Source: Oscillatoria salina IIICB1 (GTDB lineage: Bacteria; Cyanobacteriota; Cyanobacteriia; Cyanobacteriales; SIO1D9). From it: a stretch of DNA of 64,000 nt. The stretch's first letter is position 1; each line of letters starts with the position of its first letter. Below the pieces are notes generated by a model, which saw only the letters and a program-made list of their open reading frames with translations, made no database searches and was not told the origin of the DNA. The position numbers and the translations under genes are program-made. Below, piece by piece: positions 47,101-55,433 of this stretch. Where the stretch lies: assembly GCF_020144665.1 (NCBI RefSeq), contig NZ_JAAHBQ010000022.1:1-64000 (forward strand), written 5' to 3'.

Positions 47101-50100
47101 GGAACTTCGTTAGGTATCGTTGTCAATGTCGTCCCGAAAATATGAGGTAAACTCATCATCGATGCTTGCACGTCGAAATCTGACAAGCTTTCCCCTTGAC
47201 TAATTACCTCTATAGTGCTAAAGGAATCAGCAAATAATTTTTGCAAAGGAGGGTGACATTCGAGGACAACTTTAGCACCTTTTGCAACAAGAAGCAGGAC
47301 ATATCTGACAAATTGAATTGTATCGCCAAAGCCTTGTTCAGCATAAACTAAAATAGTCTGCCCTTGAAGAGAAGTTGTCTCTAAAGTCTCTTTAGTTAAT
47401 ACAGGTTGAGAGAAAGTGCGGAAATTGTAACGTGGAATTCGCTTACGATACTCATAGCCAGCGAAACCCGCAAGCAAGTCACCTTGAATCAATTTTAGAT
47501 TAGCCAAACAGAAACGAGCATCAATACAATTAGGATCGAGCGCGATCGCAGTTTCACAATGTTGCTCTGCTTCCGACCATTTTCCCAGAATCCTCAGCGA
47601 ATTGGCAAGATTATTGTGGATTGTAGCATCATGAGGATTTAATTCCAAAGCGCGGCGATAAGCAGTTACAGCTTCCGGGATTTTTCCTAATTGTTTAAGA
47701 GCCACACCTAACTTATTATGAGTGTCAGCAACTTCGGGTTGTAGTGTCAAAGCTTGCTGAAATTTAGTTATAGCTTCGGCTAATTTTCCTTGCTCTTGAT
47801 AGAATACAGCCAAATGTGTATAAATTTCCGCATTTTCTGGCTGTAAAGCAATTACTTTTTCTAGGAGTTGCGTAGCGATGTAAAAATCTCGCTGTTGATA
47901 AGCAAGCACCGCTAAAATGTGTAACTTATTCGCCTTTGTCGGTGCGGATTGTAAAATGAAACTACATATTTGTTTTGCTTCGACAAATCTTTCTTGTCGA
48001 TAAGCTTTAATTGCTTGTTTTACCAACTTATCCGCAGAATCAACTTGATTTGCTGCTAACAATTGTAACTCTTGTTTCACGCGATCGATTACACCTTGCC
48101 AATCATTCGGTTGACTTTGGCGAAACAAACGCATGGTAGGATACCAAGGAGAATCTTCTCTTGCTAACATCCAGCGCCAGTCAGCAGCATAACACAGTAA
48201 CACCCAAACAGGTTTACCCAGCGCACCTGCTAAATGTGCTACTGCGGTATCAACAGTTATGACTAAATCTAGTTGAGAAATAGCTGTCGCGGTATCAGCA
48301 AAATTATTTAATTCGTCACTAAGATCGCTAATTCTCTCTTCTGTAATTTCTTTTAATTGTGCCGAGCCTGGTTCTTTTTGTAAACTGTAAAAAGCAACGC
48401 GATTTACATCTAAAAGTTTCCGAAAATATTCTAAACTACTAGAGCGTTTATAATCTGTAGGATTTTCGGGATTTCCCGCCCAAACTAAGCCAACTTTAAA
48501 ATATTTTATTGGGGTTGTAGTGCGGGGATCTTGCCCGCTAAAGTTAATATTATCAACCGAAGTTTCTTCAGTTAAATCAATGTCATTAACTGAATTTTGC
48601 CCGCGTAAGTCAATGTTTTTAACTAGATTTTCTTCGCGCAAATTAATATTATCAACCGAATTTTGCTCACCAAAGTAAATATTATCAACCGAAATTTCTT
48701 CATTTAAATTAAGATCATTAACTGAATCTTGCCCGGACAAATTAATATCATCAACTAGAATTTGCTCGCGCAAATTAACATCATTAACTGTATTTTTCTC
48801 CGAAAAGCAATTAGGTAAGTGAAGCTGATTATCAGCAGGGGGAAATAGATAAGGAACTTGAGTAGGAATAGTATCAATTGTATCGCCAAAAACTCTCGAT
48901 AAACTCAATAAAGGCGAATGGACATCAAAATCAGGTAAAGGTTTTCCTCTTCCAACAACTTCGTCAATATCATCTAAGACTTGAAACAATTCAACCAACG
49001 CATTTTGAGTTTCCACAACTACCCGCGCACCTTGAGCTTTCAATCGGGAAACATAGCGAATAAACTGAATAGTATCGCCCAAACCTTGTTCGGCGTGTAA
49101 TAATATTGTACGTCCTGCGAGGGACGAACCATCCCAAATTGGTTGCGGAAATTTCCTTGGTGAATTATCCTTTAATTTCCAGCGCCATTCGTAGCCTTGA
49201 AAACCGCGCTGAAAATCACCTTCCATCAATAATGCACCAGCTAAACCAAACTGTGCTTGTGCGTAATTCGACCTAATGGCGATCGCCTGATGATATGCTA
49301 CTTTGGCACTAGCTAAATCGCCTTTCTCTCGATGCGCGTTACCGAGATTATTGTAAAGTACCTCCCAGTCAGGTTTAAGTTTCAAAGCTTGTTGATACTG
49401 TACAATTGCTTCTTCAGCTAAACCCAACTCCCGATAAACCATGCCCAATTTATTATAAAGGTCAGCTTGCTCGGGTTGAATTGTAATAGCTTGTTGGTAA
49501 GCAGCCGCAGCTTGCTCTGACAATCCTTTTTCTTTATAAGCCAAACCGAGATTTTTATACAAATCCGCCGAATTAGGGCGTAAACTAATAGCTTGTTGAT
49601 AGTAGACGATCGCCGCATCCAGATCCCCTTGATTTTTCAGTGCGATCGCGAGATTATTATATACGTCAGGATTATCTGGTTTAATCTCGATCGCCTGACG
49701 ATATTTGGCGATCGCTTCTGGCTTATTACCCTGTTCGTATGCCAAAATACCTAACAAGTGGAGAGCATCCGCTTGTTGTGGCTCACTTTGCACTATTTTC
49801 CGACAAATTTGTTCGGCTGCGGCAAAACGACCCGCTTGATAATGTTTTAATGCTTGTTGTAAACTCTTAGCAATATTTTCTTTACTAATTGGTTTCGCTA
49901 CTCTAGGTGTATTCGTCGTAACTGCATCACCACCCTTAATTTCTAGTACAATTTCCGTCTCAGAAGGGGATTGGGGATTAGGGATTGGGGATTGGGGATT
50001 GGGAATTGGTGATTGGGGATTAGGGATTGGGGATTGGGGATTGGGAATCGGTAACTGATGACTGTTAACTGATAAAGCTTCTGTTACTTGCTGAAAAACA

Positions 50101-51701
50101 GCCTCCCACTCACCCGGTGCTGGCTGTCGAAATAGTCGCATACTAGGATACCAGGGAGTATCATCCCGAGCCAACATCCAACGCCAATCAGGTGCAAAAG
50201 GAAGTAAAATCCAGACAGGTTTACCCATCGCACCCGCTAAATGTGCTACTGCGGTGTCTACGGAAATTACCAAATCCAGTTGCGAAATCGCCTCGGCAGT
50301 ATCAGCAAAATCGTTTAATTGCGCTCTGAGGTCGATAATCCCTGATGACTGCAAAAATTGCAAATCTGCCTCGTTTGGCTCTTTCTGGAGGCTATAAAGC
50401 TCAACTCCTGGCACATTTAACAAGCCCTGCACCAAATTGGGCAAAGCACAAGAGCGTTTTTGGGAATCAGCACCTCTTACACCAGCCGCCCAAACAATAC
50501 CAATTTTGTAGGGAAGATTCGAGGAAGTTTGCTTACTTTCTTGCTCTTTTCCAGTTACAAATAAATAAGGAACTTGATTAGGTATCGTTTCTAAAGTAGT
50601 TCCCAAAATTTGCGGTAATTTCATCAACGGCGCATGACAATCAAAACTCGGTAATTCTGTAGTTTGAGTTGCTACTTTTTCGATACCGGGAACTGTTTGG
50701 AATAACCTTACCAAAGCCGTCGGACAACCAACAACAACTTTACCACCTTGACTAGCAATTATCGACGCATAGCGAATAAACTGAATTGCATCGCCAAAAC
50801 CTTGCTCGGTATGCAGTAAAATTGTTTTTCCTGCTAAAGATGAACCATCCCAAAGTGGTTTCGGAATGGGATTAATATTTTGTCCCGGAATTTGCCAACG
50901 CCAACTATATTCGGTAAAACCTTGTTTCAAGTCGCCTTGTAACAAGTAAACTAAACCTAAATTAAAATGTGCTTCGGCAAAATTTGCTTTGAGACTGAGA
51001 GCTTTTTGATATTGTTGTTTAGCTTCTGCAAGTAAATTTTCTTCTTTATAAACGCTACCGAGATTAGTAATAACTTCTGCCGAGTCGGGTTTGAGGGCGA
51101 CAGCTTCTTCTAGATGATACCTCGCTTCGGTTAATAAACCTTGCTCTTTTAAAGCCATCCCCAAATCATTATGCAGTTTCATCGAGTTAGGTTTGAGTTT
51201 AACTGCTTGTCGCCAATAATTAATTCCAGTAGAGAAATTTCCCTGTTTAATTAATACGTTCCCCGCCGCAACTAGCGCCTCAGTGTAGTCAGGATTGAGC
51301 CGGATCGCCTCTTGCCAATGTTCGAGGGCTTCGGAGATATTTCCGACTTGATTCAAGGCTACGCTCAAATTATTGTGAAATGCTGCGGATTTTGGTCGGA
51401 GGCGAATTGCTTGTCGATAATGGGCGATCGCATCTGCCACCTTTCCCTGCTGGCGCAGTACCATACCTAAGTTACTATGCGCGTCGGGATTATCGGGCAT
51501 CAATTTCAATACCCGTTGATACAAATCCAGCGCTTCAGCAACATTTCCTGCTTGATACTTTAAAATTCCGAGTAAATGTAAGGTATCAGCATGATTCGGC
51601 GATTTTTCCAAAATTTTCGCACATAGTTGCTTGGCTTGTTCTCTCGAACCTGCTTGGTATTGTTGAAAAGCGAGAGATAAAGCTTCAGAAATCGACAGCA
51701 T
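44109..51701 (-). CDS. Giant four-module TPR-glycosyltransferase with C-terminal GT4-like domain
   Basis: A 2530-residue protein. Four similar modules occupy about 1-545, 598-1190, 1222-1690 and 1738-2113. Each has TPR repeats, a GDxxxGFxxYEWRW-type junction and a GT9/heptosyltransferase-like domain marked by [42 protein letters not shown] and DWRWM. The last part (about 2137-2530) is a GT4-type glycosyltransferase with [26 protein letters not shown] and [20 protein letters not shown]. Module linkers are made of genomic repeats read in frame. There is no signal peptide, so it is cytosolic. It probably builds or regulates a surface glycan, or glycosylates proteins as SPINDLY/OGT-like enzymes do. 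It is a likely product of successive tandem duplication. Confidence 0.85.
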   Translation of the reverse strand: MLSISEALSLAFQQYQAGSREQAKQLCAKILEKSPNHADTLHLLGILKYQAGNVAEALDLYQRVLKLMPDNPDAHSNLGMVLRQQGKVADAIAHYRQAIRLRPKSAAFHNNLSVALNQVGNISEALEHWQEAIRLNPDYTEALVAAGNVLIKQGNFSTGINYWRQAVKLKPNSMKLHNDLGMALKEQGLLTEARYHLEEAVALKPDSAEVITNLGSVYKEENLLAEAKQQYQKALSLKANFAEAHFNLGLVYLLQGDLKQGFTEYSWRWQIPGQNINPIPKPLWDGSSLAGKTILLHTEQGFGDAIQFIRYASIIASQGGKVVVGCPTALVRLFQTVPGIEKVATQTTELPSFDCHAPLMKLPQILGTTLETIPNQVPYLFVTGKEQESKQTSSNLPYKIGIVWAAGVRGADSQKRSCALPNLVQGLLNVPGVELYSLQKEPNEADLQFLQSSGIIDLRAQLNDFADTAEAISQLDLVISVDTAVAHLAGAMGKPVWILLPFAPDWRWMLARDDTPWYPSMRLFRQPAPGEWEAVFQQVTEALSVNSHQLPIPNPQSPIPNPQSPIPNPQSPIPNPQSPSETEIVLEIKGGDAVTTNTPRVAKPISKENIAKSLQQALKHYQAGRFAAAEQICRKIVQSEPQQADALHLLGILAYEQGNKPEAIAKYRQAIEIKPDNPDVYNNLAIALKNQGDLDAAIVYYQQAISLRPNSADLYKNLGLAYKEKGLSEQAAAAYQQAITIQPEQADLYNKLGMVYRELGLAEEAIVQYQQALKLKPDWEVLYNNLGNAHREKGDLASAKVAYHQAIAIRSNYAQAQFGLAGALLMEGDFQRGFQGYEWRWKLKDNSPRKFPQPIWDGSSLAGRTILLHAEQGLGDTIQFIRYVSRLKAQGARVVVETQNALVELFQVLDDIDEVVGRGKPLPDFDVHSPLLSLSRVFGDTIDTIPTQVPYLFPPADNQLHLPNCFSEKNTVNDVNLREQILVDDINLSGQDSVNDLNLNEEISVDNIYFGEQNSVDNINLREENLVKNIDLRGQNSVNDIDLTEETSVDNINFSGQDPRTTTPIKYFKVGLVWAGNPENPTDYKRSSSLEYFRKLLDVNRVAFYSLQKEPGSAQLKEITEERISDLSDELNNFADTATAISQLDLVITVDTAVAHLAGALGKPVWVLLCYAADWRWMLAREDSPWYPTMRLFRQSQPNDWQGVIDRVKQELQLLAANQVDSADKLVKQAIKAYRQERFVEAKQICSFILQSAPTKANKLHILAVLAYQQRDFYIATQLLEKVIALQPENAEIYTHLAVFYQEQGKLAEAITKFQQALTLQPEVADTHNKLGVALKQLGKIPEAVTAYRRALELNPHDATIHNNLANSLRILGKWSEAEQHCETAIALDPNCIDARFCLANLKLIQGDLLAGFAGYEYRKRIPRYNFRTFSQPVLTKETLETTSLQGQTILVYAEQGFGDTIQFVRYVLLLVAKGAKVVLECHPPLQKLFADSFSTIEVISQGESLSDFDVQASMMSLPHIFGTTLTTIPNEVPYLQAKLGKNKLISANNQFKVGIAWAGNPENWSDRWRSSSLKHFLGLLSIPGIEIYSLQKGKAAAELTQYDVKIQDLSGEINNFADTAAIISQLDLVITVDTAVAHLAGALGKPVWTILSHAPDWRWLLDRQDSPWYPTMRLFRQPEAGDWESVFTQIQQELQQLSVNSEQLPVNSEQLPINSEQLPVNSYQSSVTDSQSPLTSHQLPRSAKFYNKRGANLKEQGKLAAAKENFEQAIAIEPNFAVAYHNLGNTLKEENQLEAALKQYEKAISLKPNYADAHLDYALTKLMLGDFATGFAEYEWRWLIVENQKRDFTQPQWDGSSLAGKTILLYGEQGFGDTIQFSRYIPFVKERGARRIVVECYDPLVRLIATVGGVSHVVAKGAELPDFDVQISLMSLPHIFGTTLETVPNKVPYLSPLPEKAREGENKTNPNLKVGIVWAGNPHNRIDSKRSCQLQDFESLLEIADVEFYSLQKWQTEADLEKLSQLPIEDLSNSLEDFADTANAIAPLDLVITVDTAVAHLAGALGKPVWVLLPFAPDWRWMLNRQDSPWYPTMQLFRQPKAGDWESVFTQVKQELQQLSVTSKQSPVTSHQSPVTKPQPPSKPKALGIGWQLNPMLGWGVYGLNLTLQLIKNPNWEPFLLMPPAANALANPLHSLLLRPLLNQPQQLQKLIKSNPGKKIACDFPILSALGNDFAAPPSALVGKKQIGVIFFENTRIEAEAIARAKSYDLIVVGSNWNEQVLRSKGITNVTTVQQGIEPTIFHPAPKANLLRDRFVIFSGGKLEYRKGQDLVIAAFKKFHNHHPEALLMVAWHNFWPQFIRGIERAGHVRGIPQVDNNKRLQIIDWLAHNNIPKDAVIDIGPTANNLMGQIVREADVALFPNRCEGGTNLVAMECMACGIPTILSANTGHLDLIQTNNCYPLHQQSKVEPIPQFPGTEGWGESDIDEIVAILETVYQNREQAQQKGTQAAQFMQNWTWEKQIQRLLTVFDNTL
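45301..45358. repeat. In-frame repeat linker between module 4 and the GT4-like domain
   Basis: GGTGACTGGTGACTGG and GGTAACTGGTGACTG units encode [20 protein letters not shown]-like residues (about 2114-2136). No stop is introduced. Confidence 0.8.
46483..46612. repeat. In-frame repeat linker between modules 3 and 4
   Basis: GGTAACTGCTCACTGTTAACT units (period 21 bp, seven codons) plus GGGGATTGGGAATC encode repeated VNSEQLP heptapeptides and a SPLTSHQLP tail (about residues 1696-1738). Confidence 0.85.
48528..48791 (-). repeat. Minisatellite of 8 x 33 bp inside the giant glycosyltransferase gene
   Basis: Exactly 264 bp encoding eight 11-residue units of consensus SVxDINLxxxx: for example [33 protein letters not shown] and [11 protein letters not shown] (about residues 971-1058). 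It interrupts the glycosyltransferase half of module 2. Its downstream edge on plus (GTAGTGCGGGGATCTTGCCCGC) resembles a dispersed cyanobacterial palindrome-type repeat. Confidence 0.9.
49966..50074. repeat. In-frame STRR array between modules 1 and 2
   Basis: About nine GGGGATT/GGGAATT heptamers, read on minus as the repeated heptapeptide NPQSPIP (about residues 545-579), plus one AACTGATGACTGTTAACTGAT unit. It is identical in kind to the intergenic arrays. Confidence 0.88.
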
Positions 51702-51711
51702 ATCACTTATA

Positions 51712-51948
51712 GGGATTGGGGACTGGAGATTGGGGATTGGGGACTGGGGATTGGGGACTGGGGATTGGGGACTGGGGACTGGGGACTGGGGATTGGGGAC
51801 TGGGGATTGGGGACTGGGAAATTGGAAGACTAGGAAGAATTAGAGAACAAACTGATAACTGCTCACTGGTAACTGCTCACTGATAACTGCTCACTGATAA
51901 CTGCTCACTGGTAACTGTTCACTGGTAACTGCTCACTGGTAAAGTTTA
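51712..51948. repeat. Large intergenic STRR array and AACTGCTCACTG tandem array
   Basis: About 15 GGGGATT/GGGGACT heptamers (51712-51820) are followed, after an A-rich bridge, by about seven GATAACTGCTCACT / GGTAACTGCTCACT units. It lies directly upstream of the giant glycosyltransferase start codon (11 bp) and is the longest array in the window. The rest of the gap to the HAD gene (to 52055) shows no other feature. Confidence 0.9.
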
Positions 51949-52055
51949 CCTTTTTTAAACACAGTTTGGCTATCATAATAGTGGTTACCACAAAATGTCA
52001 TTTTACTAGATATTTGTGATTAAAATTAACACTCAAACTTGCTTGAGAGAGAAGA

Positions 52056-52772
52056 ATGCTAAGACTAATTACAGACTTCGACGGTCCAATTATGGACGTA
52101 TCGGATCGTTATTATTGCGTGTATCAATTATGCTTAGAGAAGACAAAAAGAAGCGAACAAGCAGTCAGAAAACTATCGAAAGAGGAATTTTGGCAATTAA
52201 AGCGATCGCGTACGCCAGAAGTACAAATCGCCCAAATGTCGGGATTAGATCCAGAGCAAGGGCAAAAATTCGCTCGGATGCGACGGGAAATCATCCATAA
52301 TATACCTTTTCTCATCCACGATAAATTATCTCCAGGAGCGGTAGCTGCCTTAGAAAAAGTACAATCTTTAGGAATCGACCTAGTTGTCTTAACCATGCGT
52401 CGGTTAGGAGAAATCGAAATCGCCTTCGATCGCTATAATCTCAGAAGATTTTTTAGGCGCGATCGCTGCTACGCCTTAGCCGCCGATTATCCCAAAACCA
52501 CCGATGTCAGTGACAAAACGCTGTTGATGGCAAAAGCTTTAGGGGAATTACCCCCAGCCGAAGAAGTGTGGATGGTAGGAGATACAGAAGCCGACGCGAT
52601 CGCCGCGCAAACCCACGGAATCAAAGTGATTGGCGTGTTATGCGGTATTCGTTCTCGCGCTCAACTAGAGAAATATCAGCCCAACTCGATCGTCAACAAC
52701 CTCAGTGAAGCCGTAGACAAAGTAATCGAGAGATCGCTATTTAAGCAGCTAAATTACGACCCTTCCCCTTAA
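52056..52772 (+). CDS. HAD family hydrolase
   Basis: A 238-residue haloacid dehalogenase-type phosphatase. Motif I is LITDFDGPIMD (DFDG with the nucleophile Asp8 and acid Asp10), motif II LTMRR, motif III lysine in DKTLLMAKAL, and motif IV VWMVGDTEADAIAA. The cap is helical (about 18-95), as in the phosphoglycolate phosphatase group. Substrate unknown; phosphoglycolate-like small phosphates are candidates. Its stop overlaps the stop of the converging CPP1-like gene by four bases. Confidence 0.85.
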   Translation: MLRLITDFDGPIMDVSDRYYCVYQLCLEKTKRSEQAVRKLSKEEFWQLKRSRTPEVQIAQMSGLDPEQGQKFARMRREIIHNIPFLIHDKLSPGAVAALEKVQSLGIDLVVLTMRRLGEIEIAFDRYNLRRFFRRDRCYALAADYPKTTDVSDKTLLMAKALGELPPAEEVWMVGDTEADAIAAQTHGIKVIGVLCGIRSRAQLEKYQPNSIVNNLSEAVDKVIERSLFKQLNYDPSP

Positions 52773-53398
52773 CGCAAAAAGCTCGAAATTAGCCAAAAGA
52801 ACAACAAACTCAGCAGCGTCGTTAACACCTCAGCCGATAAACCAATACCGAGTAATTGCTGCGTCAGGAAACTAGCCAGCAAAGTTCCCAAACCGACACC
52901 AACCAGTAAACCAACCAAACTCAGCAATACCGAACGACCAAACTTTTGCTCCTTGCGGTTAAGAAAATAAATACAAGCCCCAAAACCCAAAGCGATCGTC
53001 AACGATAGCATTGACTGATTACTAGAGTCAGAGAATAGCGTCAAACCGCCCAAAATCGCAAATACTGCTGCTGACCAAAGAATCTCGGACTGTGAGGGCG
53101 TATCCCACAACTGTTGCAGCCACCCAGGAGAATTATTCAGAGTCGGTGGCGTAAATTTTGGTGGTGCTGGGGCAACCTTTTCTGGGAAACGAATTCGCTC
53201 TGGAACCTTAATTTTCCCTTGCTGACGCTGTTTGAGCCGATCCATAATAATCGCATCGTAGGCTGTCTCGATGCTTTCTTTGAGCTTAGTATCGTTACTG
53301 TGCTGTTGAGTTAAGCGATTTTTCGCCTCTTGGATCGCCTCAAAGGAAGCATCTTCAGATACCCCAAGCTTTTGATAAGGATTTTGTTCGTCGCTCAT
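52769..53398 (-). CDS. CPP1-like membrane protein with J-like domain
   Basis: A 209-residue protein. The first 65 residues (NPYQKLGVSEDASFEAIQEAKNRL) form a J-domain-like helical unit without the HPD motif, so it cannot be a standard Hsp70 co-chaperone. A Pro-rich linker (about 80-105) leads to four membrane helices (about 108-208). This is the layout of plant CPP1 and its cyanobacterial homologues, which stabilise protochlorophyllide oxidoreductase. A thylakoid chaperone role is likely. Confidence 0.83.
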   Translation of the reverse strand: MSDEQNPYQKLGVSEDASFEAIQEAKNRLTQQHSNDTKLKESIETAYDAIIMDRLKQRQQGKIKVPERIRFPEKVAPAPPKFTPPTLNNSPGWLQQLWDTPSQSEILWSAAVFAILGGLTLFSDSSNQSMLSLTIALGFGACIYFLNRKEQKFGRSVLLSLVGLLVGVGLGTLLASFLTQQLLGIGLSAEVLTTLLSLLFFWLISSFLR

Positions 53399-53839
53399 CG
53401 ATTACCTCCTTCGCTGTTGCCATTTCTGGTGGTGTTGAGAAACTTTAAACTGGTAACAGTGCTGTTGCACTTGGTGTCATTAAGTGCGCTTGGTGGTTTC
53501 ACAGCCTTTAACATTAAGTTACATTCCTTAGTTTAATCAATACCTCCCTTTGTTGTTAGTTTAGCGTTTCTGTAGCCAAAGACTTCCACAGCGATCGCCT
53601 ATCCTTAAAATATAATTCTGGCATCAAGTCAGTTATTAGTTTAACAGTTATTACTTGTCCCTTGATAATTATCAAAATTTATGTTAAGACTTCAGAGCCA
53701 TCTAATTCTCAAGAAGTCTCCTGGGCAAGATTTTGACCGAATCTACGTCCATAATTGTCTAAAATGCACAATACAAGATCGTGTATTTCGCAACCCTGCG
53801 CCCAGATCGTAATATCTAGTTCTACTCAGAAATATTGCT
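53399..53839. other. Divergent intergenic region before the OmpR-type regulator
   Basis: About 440 bp between the divergent CPP1-like and response regulator genes. It contains a TGATAATTATCA palindrome (near 53661) and otherwise AT-rich DNA. No RNA gene, ORF or known operator is recognised. Confidence 0.4.
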
Positions 53840-54532
53840 ATGGCCCCTGCCAAAATTTTAGTCGTAGATGATGACCCAGCAATCCGTAATCTGATCGTGC
53901 GCTTTCTCGCGCAGAAAAACTATCAAATTGAATCTGCTGTTGACGGGAAAACTGCTTTAGCAGTATTCGATCAATTTCATCCAGATTTAGTAGTTTTGGA
54001 TGTTAATTTACCCGATGTCAATGGCTACACTTTGTGCGAACGAATGCAAAGTCGTACTGATGTGTTTGTCCTGATGCTGACTTCTCGGACTGACTCTGCT
54101 GATAAAATCCAAGGCTTTTCTAAAGGAGCTGATGATTATCTGACTAAGCCTTTTGACCTGCAAGAACTAGAATATCGCGTCGGGGCGATTTTAAGACGTC
54201 AGCGTACTGTAACACCTTCAGAACGCCCAATTTTGGTTTATGGCAAGCTAGCTATTGACCAAGAAAGTCGAGAAGTAAAAATTAACGATAATTTAGTTTC
54301 TTTAACTGCTCTGGAATTTGATTTACTACTATTTTTAGCTAGTAGTCCAGGGAAAGTTTGGACTCGTTCGGAACTGATTCAAGAAGTCTGGGAATATGAT
54401 TATGTTGGCGATCAACGAGTAGTTGATGTTCATATTGGTCAAATTCGCAAGAAAATTGAACCAGATCCTTCTAATCCAACTTGGATTGAAACAGTTAGGC
54501 GGGTTGGCTATAAATTTAATCCTACTTCTTAG
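53840..54532 (+). CDS. OmpR/PhoB family response regulator
   Basis: A 230-residue two-domain regulator. The receiver (about 1-120) has the acidic pair DDD near residue 10-12, phospho-acceptor Asp in VVLDVNLPDVNG (about residue 54) and TKPF. The winged-helix DNA-binding domain (about 130-230) has LTALEFDLLLFLASSPG, and RVVDVHIGQIRKKIE with RRVGYKF at the end. It is not clearly RpaA or RpaB. No kinase gene is adjacent, so it is orphan. It converges on tatA with 23 bp between stops. Confidence 0.9.
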   Translation: MAPAKILVVDDDPAIRNLIVRFLAQKNYQIESAVDGKTALAVFDQFHPDLVVLDVNLPDVNGYTLCERMQSRTDVFVLMLTSRTDSADKIQGFSKGADDYLTKPFDLQELEYRVGAILRRQRTVTPSERPILVYGKLAIDQESREVKINDNLVSLTALEFDLLLFLASSPGKVWTRSELIQEVWEYDYVGDQRVVDVHIGQIRKKIEPDPSNPTWIETVRRVGYKFNPTS

Positions 54533-54555
54533 GAGAAAAACCAACCCTAAGATCG

Positions 54556-54843
54556 TTAACTTTGCTCGGAGGTACTGGGGGTAGCATTTTCCGATTCGTC
54601 GGTAGTTGCTACTGTTTGAGGTTCTTTTGCTTGTTCTAGTTGCGCTTTCATTTTTACTGATTCTTCTAGTTGTTGGGCTTCCCGTTGAAATTCGTCCTGA
54701 AATTCACGGGAAGCATCTTGAAATCCACGAATTGCTTTACCTAAACTACGTCCGATTTCTGGTAGTTTCTTTGGTCCAAAGATTAATAGTGCGATGACGA
54801 AAATTACTGCCATTTCCGGCAAACCAATACCAAAAAAGTTCAT
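54556..54843 (-). CDS. tatA: Sec-independent translocase TatA/TatE-type protein
   Basis: A 95-residue protein with one N-terminal membrane helix (FGIGLPEMAVIFVIALLIFG), the conserved FGPKKLPEIGRSLGKAIRGF amphipathic hinge and helix, and an acidic, disordered tail. It forms the pore of the Tat pathway, which exports folded proteins to the thylakoid lumen and periplasm. Single TatA/E/B-like proteins are usual in cyanobacteria. It lies downstream of psbH, on the same strand, but beyond a terminator. Confidence 0.92.
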   Translation of the reverse strand: MNFFGIGLPEMAVIFVIALLIFGPKKLPEIGRSLGKAIRGFQDASREFQDEFQREAQQLEESVKMKAQLEQAKEPQTVATTDESENATPSTSEQS

Positions 54844-54918
54844 AACATTTCCTAAGTTAGTTTTTTCCTACTAAAAAAAGCGATTTTTCCCAAGGGTACT
54901 TTTTTTAGTATAGAATTG

Positions 54919-54941
54919 CAAAAAAACCCGGACGCGCCGGG
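54919..54941 (-). terminator. psbH: Intrinsic terminator of psbH
   Basis: On minus, CCCGG-CGCGT-CCGGG is followed by seven Ts. It lies about 40 bp after the psbH stop and before tatA. Confidence 0.88.
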
Positions 54942-54981
54942 AAGTTGGAAATTTCTTTTGATTGTTATTAAATGCGGGAGT

Positions 54982-55185
54982 CTATAAACCTAGGCTTCTC
55001 CAGTCTGCATCAAAGCTGTTGAGCAGCAAGGAAGAGTTATAGATTTGGAGAATGATCAACAGAAAAACGAAGAACAATAACATAAAAACTCCCATTAAGG
55101 GTGTAGTTCCCCAACCAGGAACGACTTTACCATATTCGGAGTTTAGGGGTTTAAGAATCTCTCCCAACCGTGTGCGCTGTGCCAT
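54982..55185 (-). CDS. psbH: Photosystem II reaction center protein H (PsbH)
   Basis: A 67-residue thylakoid protein with one membrane span (about 29-47). [20 protein letters not shown] and the [12 protein letters not shown] entry into the helix are diagnostic. The N-terminal extension that is phosphorylated in plants is absent, as usual in cyanobacteria. It stabilises PSII near CP47 and QB. It is divergent from psbN with an 84-bp spacer that contains TATAAT on both strands. Confidence 0.97.
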   Translation of the reverse strand: MAQRTRLGEILKPLNSEYGKVVPGWGTTPLMGVFMLLFFVFLLIILQIYNSSLLLNSFDADWRSLGL

Positions 55186-55269
55186 AAGTCACCAATGATG
55201 AATCTAAGTTATTTTTTGCAACTTTTCGTAATATTATAATAGAATAGCACTCATAATTTGATTTATTCT

Positions 55270-55401
55270 ATGGAACCAGCAACAGTTCTTAGCATAGGCA
55301 TTGCTGTCGTGGTCGTTGGCGTGACAGCCTTTTCTATTTATACCGCTTTTGGGCCACCTTCTACGGAGTTGAGCGATCCCTTTGAAGATCACGAGGATTA
55401 A
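55270..55401 (+). CDS. psbN: Photosystem II assembly protein PsbN
   Basis: A 43-codon gene. It reads [20 protein letters not shown], then [10 protein letters not shown] and the acidic end DPFEDHED before TAA. One membrane helix, then the conserved YTAFGPPS. PsbN is not a stable PSII subunit but is needed for assembly and repair. The usual divergent arrangement with psbH is kept. Confidence 0.95.
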   Translation: MEPATVLSIGIAVVVVGVTAFSIYTAFGPPSTELSDPFEDHED

Positions 55402-55433
55402 GCTTGCTTTTTTGTTGCGCTCGCGCGCAACAA

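Noticed and set aside
51712-51820. Regular array that might be taken for a CRISPR
   Set aside because: The unit is a 7-bp tandem heptamer without spacers, typical of STRR arrays; no cas genes are present.
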